6,610 nt of DNA. It comes from an uncultured Bacteroidaceae bacterium. GTDB taxonomy: Bacteria > Bacteroidota > Bacteroidia > Bacteroidales > Bacteroidaceae. Numbering within the stretch: position 1 is the first letter of the stretch; each line of letters begins with the position of its first letter. This document shows, one piece after another, positions 1 through 4,638 of the stretch. The DNA lies in NCBI GenBank assembly GCA_934293005.1, contig CAKQYA010000057.1, positions 1-6,610 of the forward strand, in the 5' to 3' direction. The translations under genes and the position numbers were made by a program. The notes below the pieces were generated by a model, which had not been told where the DNA came from, did no database searches, and saw only the letters and a program-made list of their open reading frames with translations.

Positions 1-177
1 TTCCAAAACTTATGGAGATAGTTCAGTGCTTGCTGCATCAGTTTAGGCAACTCATCCATCTTGTTCGCCATCAAGTTGAACATCGCGTTCTGAAGTTCGT
101 CTACGATACCTTGGGTATGCTCGTCATTGCGCATCTCCTTGATTTTTTCGGCATCATAACCTTTCTCTATATACAAG
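1..177 (-). pseudogene. IS66 transposase TnpC, internal fragment
   Basis: This reading frame runs off the left edge and is open from about position 177. It translates as a run with EKGYDAEKIKEMRND near its start and LPKLMQQALNYLHKFW at the edge. From memory this matches the segment of the IS66 DDE transposase between the catalytic core and the 'DNMAAERAIRP'-type motif, where family members carry E-(K/E)I-K-x-x-R-N followed by ALNY-x-x-FW. No start codon or N-terminal part is present. The preceding sequence is tnpB in another frame, so most of TnpC (zinc finger and first catalytic residues) is missing. The fragment cannot make a working transposase. How much of the C-terminus survives beyond the edge is unknown. 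Confidence 0.6.
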
Positions 178-321
178 TGACATATAAATATAGATGTCAC
201 CATTGAGAGGGTCACGATGATATGTATTACGTATAATCTCAGAGAGACGAGGCCCCTTATACCTCATATCATGAAGCAGAGGCAAGTAATAGAAGTTGTC
301 AAGACCTGAGAGCCTTAGCAT
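154..321 (-). pseudogene. IS66 TnpB, truncated (IS66 Orf2-like)
   Basis: A 55-codon frame whose ATG overlaps the TAA stop of tnpA (shared bases ATGCTAA), the translational coupling seen in IS66 operons. Residues 1-48 are typical of the IS66 Orf2 family: MLRLSG at the start, then D-M-R-x-G, 'LSEIIR' and G-D-I-Y-I-Y-M. A full family member is about 115 residues, so the C-terminal half is lost. After Ser48 (near position 178) the frame enters tnpC sequence out of frame and stops at 156-154. I read this as an internal deletion of the element that joined tnpB to the middle of tnpC. The exact role of TnpB in IS66 transposition is poorly understood, and this copy is presumably inactive. Confidence 0.75.
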
Positions 322-677
322 AATCCCTCCAATCTGGACACCAAGTCCTTCATGCCGGCATAGTCAAGCCCACCCTTCTTCACAAACAAGCCATCCGTCG
401 TTTGGATGGTAATGAGTATGCCACCCTTCGACTTATTTGCTTTTGGCTTGGACGCTGGCTGAGGTGGGGCTTCAACATCATCTGTCTCTTCATCTGTAGG
501 TGCTCCTTCTATCTCAACAGGAATAACTGTATCCTTGGCATGCTTCTTGAACCACGCATAGAATTGCTTGTATGGAACACCTTGGTTAATACAAAAGGAA
601 TTAATTGAAATTCCATGTGGCTCCCCTTCCGTCTTGTAGCGGAACCAGAATGTCTGAAAGTCTTTGTCGCAGTACAT
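315..677 (-). CDS. IS66 family accessory protein TnpA (Orf1-like)
   Basis: A protein of 120 residues starting at MYCDKDFQTFW. The longer open frame to 707 needs a TTG start and passes through the likely promoter, so I prefer the ATG at 677, which has an A-rich leader. The N-terminal 45 residues look like a helix-turn-helix of the kind in IS66 Orf1 proteins (S-I-N-S-F-C-x-x-x-G-V-P-Y-K-Q-F-Y-A-W). A linker rich in acid, proline and lysine follows, then a C-terminal I-L-I-T-x-Q-T-T-D-G-L, G-L-D-Y, L-V-x-x-L-E tail typical of the family ('FPDGVRI...' region). It lies 78 bp inside the IS66 terminal repeat and overlaps tnpB by 7 nt. The gene appears intact although the rest of the element is broken, so its product may persist without a cognate transposase. 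Confidence 0.8.
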   Translation of the reverse strand: MYCDKDFQTFWFRYKTEGEPHGISINSFCINQGVPYKQFYAWFKKHAKDTVIPVEIEGAPTDEETDDVEAPPQPASKPKANKSKGGILITIQTTDGLFVKKGGLDYAGMKDLVSRLEGLC

Positions 678-704
678 TTTACTTATGTTTAAAATTAATG
701 GCGA

Positions 705-736
705 CAAAATTATATCTTCTTTATCAAATCACCAAA
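705..736 (-). promoter_or_regulatory. Promoter of tnpA inside the IS66 left end
   Basis: The minus strand shows TTTG (736-733), a 20-nt spacer and TAATTTTG (712-705). This fits the Bacteroidota sigma factor consensus TTTG / 19-21 bp / TAnnTTTG. It lies between the terminal repeat and the tnpA ATG and gives a short leader of about 25-30 nt. Inferred from the motif only. Confidence 0.5.
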
Positions 737-755
737 TACGTTTTTGGACGCTTAC
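726..755 (-). repeat. IS66 terminal inverted repeat (left end of deleted element)
   Basis: Read on the minus strand, the end begins GTAAGCGTCCAAAAACG. GTAAGCG is the characteristic IS66-family terminus. The element's transposase genes lie inside it in the expected orientation. The outer boundary is the C at 755, with the adjacent ImmA operon hairpin starting at 763. The other end of the element lies outside the window, so an 8-bp target duplication cannot be tested. Confidence 0.75.
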
Positions 756-762
756 AATCAGC

Positions 763-790
763 GGTTCGGTTGCAATGAGACAACCGAACC
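763..790 (-). terminator. Perfect 10-bp hairpin ending the XRE-ImmA operon
   Basis: GGTTCGGTTG (763-772) and CAACCGAACC (781-790) pair perfectly around an 8-nt loop, 9 bp beyond the stop codon of the peptidase gene. On the minus strand the hairpin is followed not by a T run but by GCTGATT and then, at 755, the IS66 end. Either the hairpin works without a U tract or the element inserted just behind it and replaced the tract. Confidence 0.6.
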
Positions 791-799
791 TATTAAAAT

Positions 800-1654
800 T
801 CAGAACTCCCCCAAATCCTTCTCCGTCTTATAATCCTCCATTCTATCCACAGGGAAGCGAGCATTGTTCTCTTTTATCGCATCCCCAATAATATGACTTT
901 CGCCCTTGCCATCCAAAGCCTCCTTTCCAAAATCAATGCCCATATCATACAGCAAGCCAAAATACTTGGCCTGTGAAATCATTCCCTTATCATAGAGCTG
1001 GCGAGCCTTGACATTGTAATCACCAATCAATTCTTTGCTATAAGTGGGCCTATATAAAGATGTGGGATAACCATACTCTGCGGCACCTCTTATCACATCA
1101 TGCAGAAAGACTTGGTAAACGGCATCTGAAATCAAGTCCATCTCCTTTAGCCTATAAAGAAGACAAGAACGGGAACAGCGGAAATTCTGCTCTACCTTCA
1201 ATATCGTAGCCAAAGTAATGGCATCTTTCTTGCGCTCTTCCTCAGGAACCAAAGACAACACGCCATCCCTTGGCAAAAGCAAGCAACGTGCGAAATAATC
1301 AGCAGCCTGCTCATCCAAACTCTTTCGTCCATCTTCACCGTCTACATCATAAGATACGGTAAAATCTTTCTGATAGAGCAGATGATAAAGTTCGTGACAA
1401 GCCGTGAAACGTTGGCGGCTATAATTGCTGCTTGTGTTGACAAGCATGAAGAGTCGAGCCTCCTGCTCCTTATTAGGAATTTTGATGGCCATGCCCTCGA
1501 ATCCTTCAGACAAAGGCTGAAAGCTTGTTATGATGTTCTTGTTGCGAAGCATTTGATGAACACTGACAGGCTCGTCAAACTTTACTCCCTGCTCTTGACG
1601 AAATTTCAAAGCCAAGAGTTCAAGCTGTATCTTATCCGATTTTCTCAAGTTCAT
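800..1654 (-). CDS. ImmA/IrrE family metallopeptidase
   Basis: The 284-residue product carries the zinc-peptidase motif HELYH (residues 87-91, HExxH) after QRFTAC. A second motif, LDEQAADYFARCLLLP (113-128), contains the likely third zinc ligand Glu115. This pair of motifs defines the ImmA/IrrE (COG2856) family. Known members cleave a partner DNA-binding repressor (ImmA on ImmR, IrrE on DdrO). Others act as the toxin-like partner of an XRE protein. The C-terminal 150 residues are helical, with no motif I recognise. The ATG at 1654 lies within the last codons of the XRE gene (23-nt overlap), so the two are translationally coupled and the XRE protein is the obvious substrate or partner. Whether this copy acts as a repressor-cleaving switch or as a toxin-antitoxin pair cannot be told from sequence. 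All catalytic residues are present. Confidence 0.88.
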   Translation of the reverse strand: MNLRKSDKIQLELLALKFRQEQGVKFDEPVSVHQMLRNKNIITSFQPLSEGFEGMAIKIPNKEQEARLFMLVNTSSNYSRQRFTACHELYHLLYQKDFTVSYDVDGEDGRKSLDEQAADYFARCLLLPRDGVLSLVPEEERKKDAITLATILKVEQNFRCSRSCLLYRLKEMDLISDAVYQVFLHDVIRGAAEYGYPTSLYRPTYSKELIGDYNVKARQLYDKGMISQAKYFGLLYDMGIDFGKEALDGKGESHIIGDAIKENNARFPVDRMEDYKTEKDLGEF

Positions 1655-1964
1655 TGCTCATCATGATATAATTCTTTACTATCTGCTGAAAGTGAGCCAC
1701 CTCCTCAAGGTTTACCACACCATCACGTCGGAAAGCGTATGCAAAATTCACTTGCTCCATGTTGTTTTCGAGAATATCATATTCATCGATGCCATAGAGA
1801 CGAGCCAACTTCTCCAAGCCCTCCATGGAGACCTCTGTCTCCCCTGTCTCATATTTGAGATAGGCAGGTTGGCTGATGCCGAGATACTTACTCACCTCTT
1901 CCTGTGTGTATTGGAACTTTTCACGAAGCACACGCAAGATAGATTTGTGTTCATTCGTTGCCAT
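1632..1964 (-). CDS. XRE-family helix-turn-helix regulator, partner of the ImmA-like peptidase
   Basis: The product has 110 residues. Residues 8-62 form an XRE/Cro-C1-type domain: TQEEVSKYLGI (20-30) is helix 2, SQPAYLKYETG (31-41) is the recognition helix, and MEGLEKLARLYGID closes the fold. The C-terminal part, starting QVNFAYAFRRDG and followed by an amphipathic helix, resembles the tail of XRE proteins encoded beside ImmA-like peptidases ('FAFR...' then a helix) and may hold the cleavage or interaction site. It is the first gene of the operon, has its own promoter and overlaps the peptidase gene. It probably represses that promoter, as is usual for such pairs. The start at 1964 is supported by the promoter about 40 bp upstream and by the position of the HTH. 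Confidence 0.88.
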   Translation of the reverse strand: MATNEHKSILRVLREKFQYTQEEVSKYLGISQPAYLKYETGETEVSMEGLEKLARLYGIDEYDILENNMEQVNFAYAFRRDGVVNLEEVAHFQQIVKNYIMMSNELEKIG

Positions 1965-2004
1965 AATCTACAGATTTTATTTATAAGCTACTGTTTCGAT
2001 TGTG

Positions 2005-2035
2005 CAAAGATAAGAAACCATATCGTCATCTGCAA
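2005..2035 (-). promoter_or_regulatory. Promoter of the XRE-ImmA operon
   Basis: The minus strand reads TTG (2035-2033), a 20-nt spacer, then TATCTTTG (2012-2005), an exact TAnnTTTG match. The predicted leader is about 35 nt. The inverted repeat GTTTC ... GAAAC (2020-2016 and 1999-1995) brackets the -7 box and could be the operator for the XRE protein. The operator role is inferred. Confidence 0.6.
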
Positions 2036-2091
2036 TTTTTTTAGTTATATTTTGCATGCCTTTTTTATGAAAAAAAATAGAAATTTATAAC

Positions 2092-2268
2092 TTACAAACT
2101 GTCAAATTGCCCTCTAATCGCCTTCTTGATGGCATTGACAGCAGAAGCTGGCAGGAGGGTCTTGATGCCTTTCTTTACTTTCTGCCTGATGATAATGCTT
2201 GCAGGAAAGCGAATGAAACTACGACATCCAAGGGATTGGTTGTTGTTGCTACCATCAATTCTAATCAT
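2092..2268 (-). CDS. Small basic ORF just inside an IS66-type terminus, unknown
   Basis: An ATG-started frame of 58 codons between an IS66-like terminal repeat and the XRE operon. The product is strongly basic in its second half, with VKKGIKTLLPASAV and AIKKAIRGQF suggesting one or two amphipathic helices. I recognise no family. It may be a short protein carried by a degraded element, the tail of a lost gene that happens to have an upstream ATG, or chance. No promoter or ribosome site stands out. Its start lies within the terminal repeat, which argues for caution. Confidence 0.25.
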   Translation of the reverse strand: MIRIDGSNNNQSLGCRSFIRFPASIIIRQKVKKGIKTLLPASAVNAIKKAIRGQFDSL

Positions 2269-2291
2269 CAAATCCGTTTTTGGACGCTTAC
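2262..2291 (-). repeat. Second IS66-type terminal repeat, orphan
   Basis: This 30-bp segment matches the terminus at 726-755 at 27 of 30 positions, in the same orientation, and ends in the same GGACGCTTAC on the plus strand. Similarity stops at the inner edge of the repeat, so this is not a second copy of the same left end. It is either the right end of a plus-oriented IS66 element or the left end of a different one. No IS66 gene remains on either side. Confidence 0.65.
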
Positions 2292-2354
2292 AGCTGTTCC
2301 TAAATCGGATTTATCATACATAGTGTTTGTATTCATAAAATTCATCTTGTAATA

Positions 2355-2378
2355 ATTATTCTACGGTTTCCGAATAAT
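2355..2378 (-). terminator. Weak AT-rich hairpin after the Panacea-partner gene
   Basis: ATTATTC (2355-2361) pairs with GAATAAT (2372-2378), with a possible inner CGG/CCG pairing. It sits about 33 bp beyond the stop codon at 2411. The stem is AT-rich and no clear T run follows, so termination is only a possibility. Confidence 0.25.
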
Positions 2379-2410
2379 AGCAGTCTCATGTTACCTTCCA
2401 TCATTAATCT

Positions 2411-2881
2411 TTATATGATACCAAACCTTTTCTTCTCCTTCACAGTAAGTGTTTCGGTGGTCTTGAGTATATCAAATATTCCTTGCAAATCTGCTTCTGT
2501 CAATTTACCGAAGTACTCTCCTTCCAATAACTTCTTCAAAGGAATGGAAAAGAGCATGCCACAATCTACATAGCTGTCATATTTCAAAAAGTCTGGATAA
2601 TTGGTCTGAAGAAGCAAATATTGGGTTGCAAGAAATGACTCTGAGTAAGCAGACTTCGGACTCATCCTGGTATTAACCAGTACTGAGCCATAACAGATTT
2701 GTCGTTCACTATCTACTCCTATTATTACCATTTTCTTGGGCTTCTGCTTTCTAGCATCCTTGAATACCAACCCCTCATCTATAGAAATGACTGTTCGTAT
2801 CAAAGAACCAATATTCAACTTTTCTTCTGTCACCTTGCGTAAATTATCAAGGTACTCTTGTTGTAATTGCCTTAAATCCAT
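2411..2881 (-). CDS. Probable toxin partner of the Panacea-domain antitoxin (possibly PemK/MazF-like)
   Basis: A 156-residue protein whose ATG lies inside the end of the Panacea-domain gene (10-nt overlap), the usual place for the toxin in such pairs. The middle is a beta-rich stretch (KKMVIIGVD at 50-57, CYGSVLVN at 63-70). After it comes FLKYDSYVDCGMLFSIPL (98-115), then FGKLTEADL and a closing helix that ends KKRFGII. The order of 'strands, D-S-Y-V-D-C, G-x-L-(T/S)-x-x-D-L' recalls PemK/MazF-type RNases, which have a conserved 'S-x-V-x-C' strand before G-x-L-S. The N-terminal 45 residues are helical and not part of that fold. This assignment is by eye and uncertain. Toxicity is inferred from the neighbour, not from a catalytic motif. 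Confidence 0.6.
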   Translation of the reverse strand: MDLRQLQQEYLDNLRKVTEEKLNIGSLIRTVISIDEGLVFKDARKQKPKKMVIIGVDSERQICYGSVLVNTRMSPKSAYSESFLATQYLLLQTNYPDFLKYDSYVDCGMLFSIPLKKLLEGEYFGKLTEADLQGIFDILKTTETLTVKEKKRFGII

Positions 2882-3465
2882 GCCATTGCCTTTATAAATG
2901 ATTGGCGTTCACGAATCACATTGAGCATAGACTTTGTAGCTCCTGCAGACTCAGCCATTTCATACATCGTAATCTTTGTATCTTCACCTGTCTTATCCGC
3001 GAGACGCTTGGCACGTTTCCATGCCCTATCCTCATGTGACTTGTCGGACAAATCAAAAGAGCCTATATTTCGACATTTATTTATCCACTTATCCAACATC
3101 TTGACATCCGCAACAGACAATTCATCCATATTGCATTGGGCATCCTTGGCTGCCAATACCAACTGATGACCATCCTCTGAAATAACGACATTCAAAGAAT
3201 CTGCAAAACTCTTTAACTCTGGCGAGGACACATCAGCCTTGCCCTCCACCCCACGCAAAACCTTATAAGTAAGCGATGGCACTGGGCCATGCTTTCTTGC
3301 TACAAAAGTATCATAGATGATGGGTAATCCATATTCTTTCAGTTGGTTCTGTTGTGCAAAATACATTACCTTAAAGAGGTGGATGTAGTCCACTCCTTCT
3401 GGGAATGCTTTAAGGACATATAGCACTACAGCCTTTATCTTTAATATCTGATCTATTGTCTTCAT
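2872..3465 (-). CDS. Panacea-domain (SocA-like, DUF4065) antitoxin
   Basis: The product has 197 residues. The N-terminal 150 carry the DUF4065/Panacea signature: LFKVMYFAQQ (30-39), IIYDTFVARKHGPVP (49-63) and SHEDRAWKRA (143-152). Published work shows that Panacea proteins neutralise many unrelated toxins, with partner specificity changing between operons. The Caulobacter homologue SocA acts as a proteolytic adaptor for its toxin SocB. This copy is the first gene of a two-gene operon, overlaps the partner by 10 nt and has its own promoter, the typical antitoxin-then-toxin order. The C-terminal 40 residues (from about 158) are helical and may contact the partner. The ATG at 3465 fits the promoter, giving a leader of about 25 nt. 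Confidence 0.85.
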   Translation of the reverse strand: MKTIDQILKIKAVVLYVLKAFPEGVDYIHLFKVMYFAQQNQLKEYGLPIIYDTFVARKHGPVPSLTYKVLRGVEGKADVSSPELKSFADSLNVVISEDGHQLVLAAKDAQCNMDELSVADVKMLDKWINKCRNIGSFDLSDKSHEDRAWKRAKRLADKTGEDTKITMYEMAESAGATKSMLNVIRERQSFIKAMAWI

Positions 3466-3473
3466 TATTGTCT

Positions 3474-3492
3474 CGTTTTTATGTTATAAACG
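3474..3492. promoter_or_regulatory. Operator-like inverted repeat in the leader of the Panacea operon
   Basis: CGTTT (3474-3478) and AAACG (3488-3492) form an inverted repeat that extends inward as a bulged TTAT/ATAA pairing. It covers the predicted transcription start. A second small palindrome, CTAT-GAA-ATAG (3512-3522), lies in the promoter spacer. Either would suit autoregulation by the antitoxin or the toxin-antitoxin complex. The role is inferred from position. Confidence 0.35.
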
Positions 3493-3495
3493 GTA

Positions 3496-3527
3496 CAAAA
3501 ATACGCTGTTTCTATGAAATAGCCAAA
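3496..3527 (-). promoter_or_regulatory. Promoter of the Panacea toxin-antitoxin operon
   Basis: The minus strand shows TTTG (3527-3524), a 20-nt spacer and TATTTTTG (3503-3496), matching TTTG / TAnnTTTG. It is the best-formed promoter in the window. Confidence 0.65.
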
Positions 3528-3688
3528 ATAATTAATAATATTTAAGGCTATTCATCTGAAGTAAATCTCCGTTAGAACTTAAAAAGTAATGTCATTCAAC
3601 TTGCAGCTCTCAAAAAGTAAGAACATAGTATATCACCATTACAGCGTCCCCACTATATTGTAGTGTCAGAAGCATTCCCCCATACAAG

Positions 3689-4084
3689 CTAAAGGAACTT
3701 TTGCTCTTCTATGACCAGCTTACTCAATACCGGCAAGAGCTTTTCTATCTTGCGGCACTTCACCTTATTATAATAGAAGTCTATATCATCAAGAAGATCA
3801 TAAGCCTGGTCTTCGGGCATGTCACCACCATAGCCACCAGCAACGATTGTTATGGCGGCTAGCTTGCGAGCATCTAAATTGGTATGGAAATCATACGTGC
3901 TTCGAAGGATTACAGGAAGGGTATTGTATATGACGTTACAATAGTGCAACAGGTCTTTGAAGTCTTCTGATTCCGTCAGGTAGGCTTCGAGCATCTCTTC
4001 CTGATACTGGCGGAGAAGCAATAAGTACTTTTCCTTTTCTACCTTACCTTTTATGTTTTGAGTCATTACCCAGAACAAAGGCAT
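3689..4084 (-). CDS. Hypothetical protein, 131 residues
   Basis: I do not recognise this protein. It is predicted to be soluble and mostly helical. A charged N-terminal helix (KVEKEKYLLLLRQYQEEMLEAYL) is followed by 'DFKDLLHYCNVIYNTLPVILRSTYDF', a small-residue segment AAITIVAGGYGGDMPE (about 76-91), and helices ending KLVIEEQKFL. Two starts are possible: the ATG at 4084 (MPLFWVM) and the ATG at 4066 (MTQNIKGK). The hydrophobic MPLFWV is unusual before such a charged helix, so 4066 is at least as likely. It lies 34 nt beyond the 32-codon ORF and may form an operon with it. A weak hairpin CACTA/TAGTG follows the stop by about 25-45 nt. The neighbourhood suggests an accessory function but gives no specific role. 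Confidence 0.6.
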   Translation of the reverse strand: MPLFWVMTQNIKGKVEKEKYLLLLRQYQEEMLEAYLTESEDFKDLLHYCNVIYNTLPVILRSTYDFHTNLDARKLAAITIVAGGYGGDMPEDQAYDLLDDIDFYYNKVKCRKIEKLLPVLSKLVIEEQKFL

Positions 4085-4118
4085 GGGATAGGACGATTTT
4101 ATCTTCAGAAGGGTGATA

Positions 4119-4217
4119 TTAGAAGAGGTCGTCTTCTGGGCTATGACTCTTAGCCCAATGTTCTTCTAACTTACCAATAATCTCCTTTCGAAAGGAATTT
4201 CTTTCTTCTTTATTCAT
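4119..4217 (-). CDS. Small ORF of 32 codons, unknown, upstream of the 131-residue gene
   Basis: The ATG-started frame reads MNKEERNSFRKEIIGKLEEH and ends SPEDDLF. It is very charged, consistent with one amphipathic helix and an acidic tail. It lies 34 nt upstream of the next start, in a different frame, with nothing else between. It is preceded by the palindrome-direct repeat structure at 4240-4263. It could be a true small protein, for instance an antitoxin-like partner, or the surviving start of a frameshifted gene. The downstream frame shows no obvious continuation of it. I recognise no family. Confidence 0.35.
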   Translation of the reverse strand: MNKEERNSFRKEIIGKLEEHWAKSHSPEDDLF

Positions 4218-4239
4218 TGTTCTATATTGTTTCTGTTGG

Positions 4240-4263
4240 CACGCAGATTTGCAAATCACGCAG
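4240..4263. promoter_or_regulatory. Perfect palindrome flanked by direct repeats, possible operator
   Basis: GATTTGCAAATC (4246-4257) is a perfect 12-bp palindrome. It is flanked by CACGCAG direct repeats at 4240-4246 and 4257-4263. It lies 23 nt upstream of the 32-codon ORF start. The symmetry fits a dimeric regulator site. No clear promoter pair is visible around it. Confidence 0.4.
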
Positions 4264-4339
4264 AGTATAAATGTCTTGAAACTCTTAAAGGAGCTTCGAG
4301 AGCATTCGCTCTAAAAATTATTTATCTGCCATAAGAAAC

Positions 4340-4516
4340 TCATTTGTATAAATCTACATTGATATCGAATGGAGAATCAAAGTCCTTCAGCATCGCATGC
4401 TTCGTGTCTTTCTCTGACAGGTTGGCGTGTTCCGTTGGGATGCGCCAATCGATGTGAAGGGTGTCGTCGAGGATGGAGATGCCGCCATCGGCCTCGGGGT
4501 GATAGAAGTAATCACA
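4340..4516 (-). pseudogene. rmlC: dTDP-4-dehydrorhamnose 3,5-epimerase, 3' remnant
   Basis: Only the last 58 codons of an RmlC-type epimerase remain. The enzyme converts dTDP-4-keto-6-deoxyglucose to dTDP-4-keto-L-rhamnose for surface polysaccharides. The remnant shows the family's C-terminal pattern: YHPEADGGISI, a D-D-x-L-x-IDW-x-IPTE stretch, LSEKD-x-K-H and a final LKDFDSPFD. A full enzyme is about 180-190 residues, so the N-terminal two thirds with the catalytic His/Asp are absent. The frame meets a stop just upstream (4517-4519), and recognisable homology ends near 4513-4516, exactly where repeat copy C1 begins. It is therefore a truncated, non-functional gene cut by the insertion or rearrangement that brought in the repeat and the Ig-domain gene. 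Confidence 0.8.
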
Positions 4517-4600
4517 TTATTGTATCACACTCCGAAAGGGGTTTATTGGCGAAGACCGGTTTATCGCCTGATATATCAGGGGTGGTATTCTGTTTTTGTC
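4516..4600 (+). repeat. Hairpin-rich repeat, copy C1 (internally deleted)
   Basis: Both ends of this segment match copy C3. ATTGTAT, ACTCC-loop-GGGGT and GGCGAAGACCGG are shared with 6118-6160. CAGGGG followed by TGTTTTTGT is shared with 6294-6318. The interior with the three hairpins is missing and replaced by a 14-bp palindrome, CCTGATATATCAGG (4567-4580). It retains a GGCGA/TCGCC hairpin and an ACTCC[GAAA]GGGGT hairpin. It lies between the Ig-domain gene's stop and the truncated rmlC, and may serve as the 3' processing or termination structure of the Ig gene. Confidence 0.6.
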
Positions 4601-4638
4601 AGCCCACATATATTATAATGTATTTGAATCGAATAGGT

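Larger units (their letters stand above)
1..755 (-). mobile_element. IS66-family insertion sequence, internally deleted, right end outside window
   Basis: From its left terminal repeat at 755 the element reads promoter, tnpA (intact), tnpB (48 family-like residues) and then an out-of-frame internal segment of tnpC. The junction between tnpB and tnpC lies around 174-180. A normal IS66 element of this type is about 2.5 kb with tnpC of about 500 codons, so well over 1 kb is missing. The element could be moved only in trans, if both ends survive. Confidence 0.7.

Noticed and set aside
154..200. Programmed frameshift joining tnpB to tnpC
   Set aside because: IS66 elements encode TnpB and TnpC separately. 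Here about half of TnpB and most of TnpC are missing, so a deletion explains the frame change and no classic slippery heptamer is evident.
3600..3670. Hairpin CACTA/TAGTG after the 131-residue gene as a terminator
   Set aside because: The stem is only 5 bp and no T run follows on the minus strand, so it is too weak to list.
4295..4316. AGAGC/GCTCT hairpin as a terminator of the rmlC remnant
   Set aside because: The T run lies before, not after, the stem on the minus strand, so it does not fit an intrinsic terminator for that gene.
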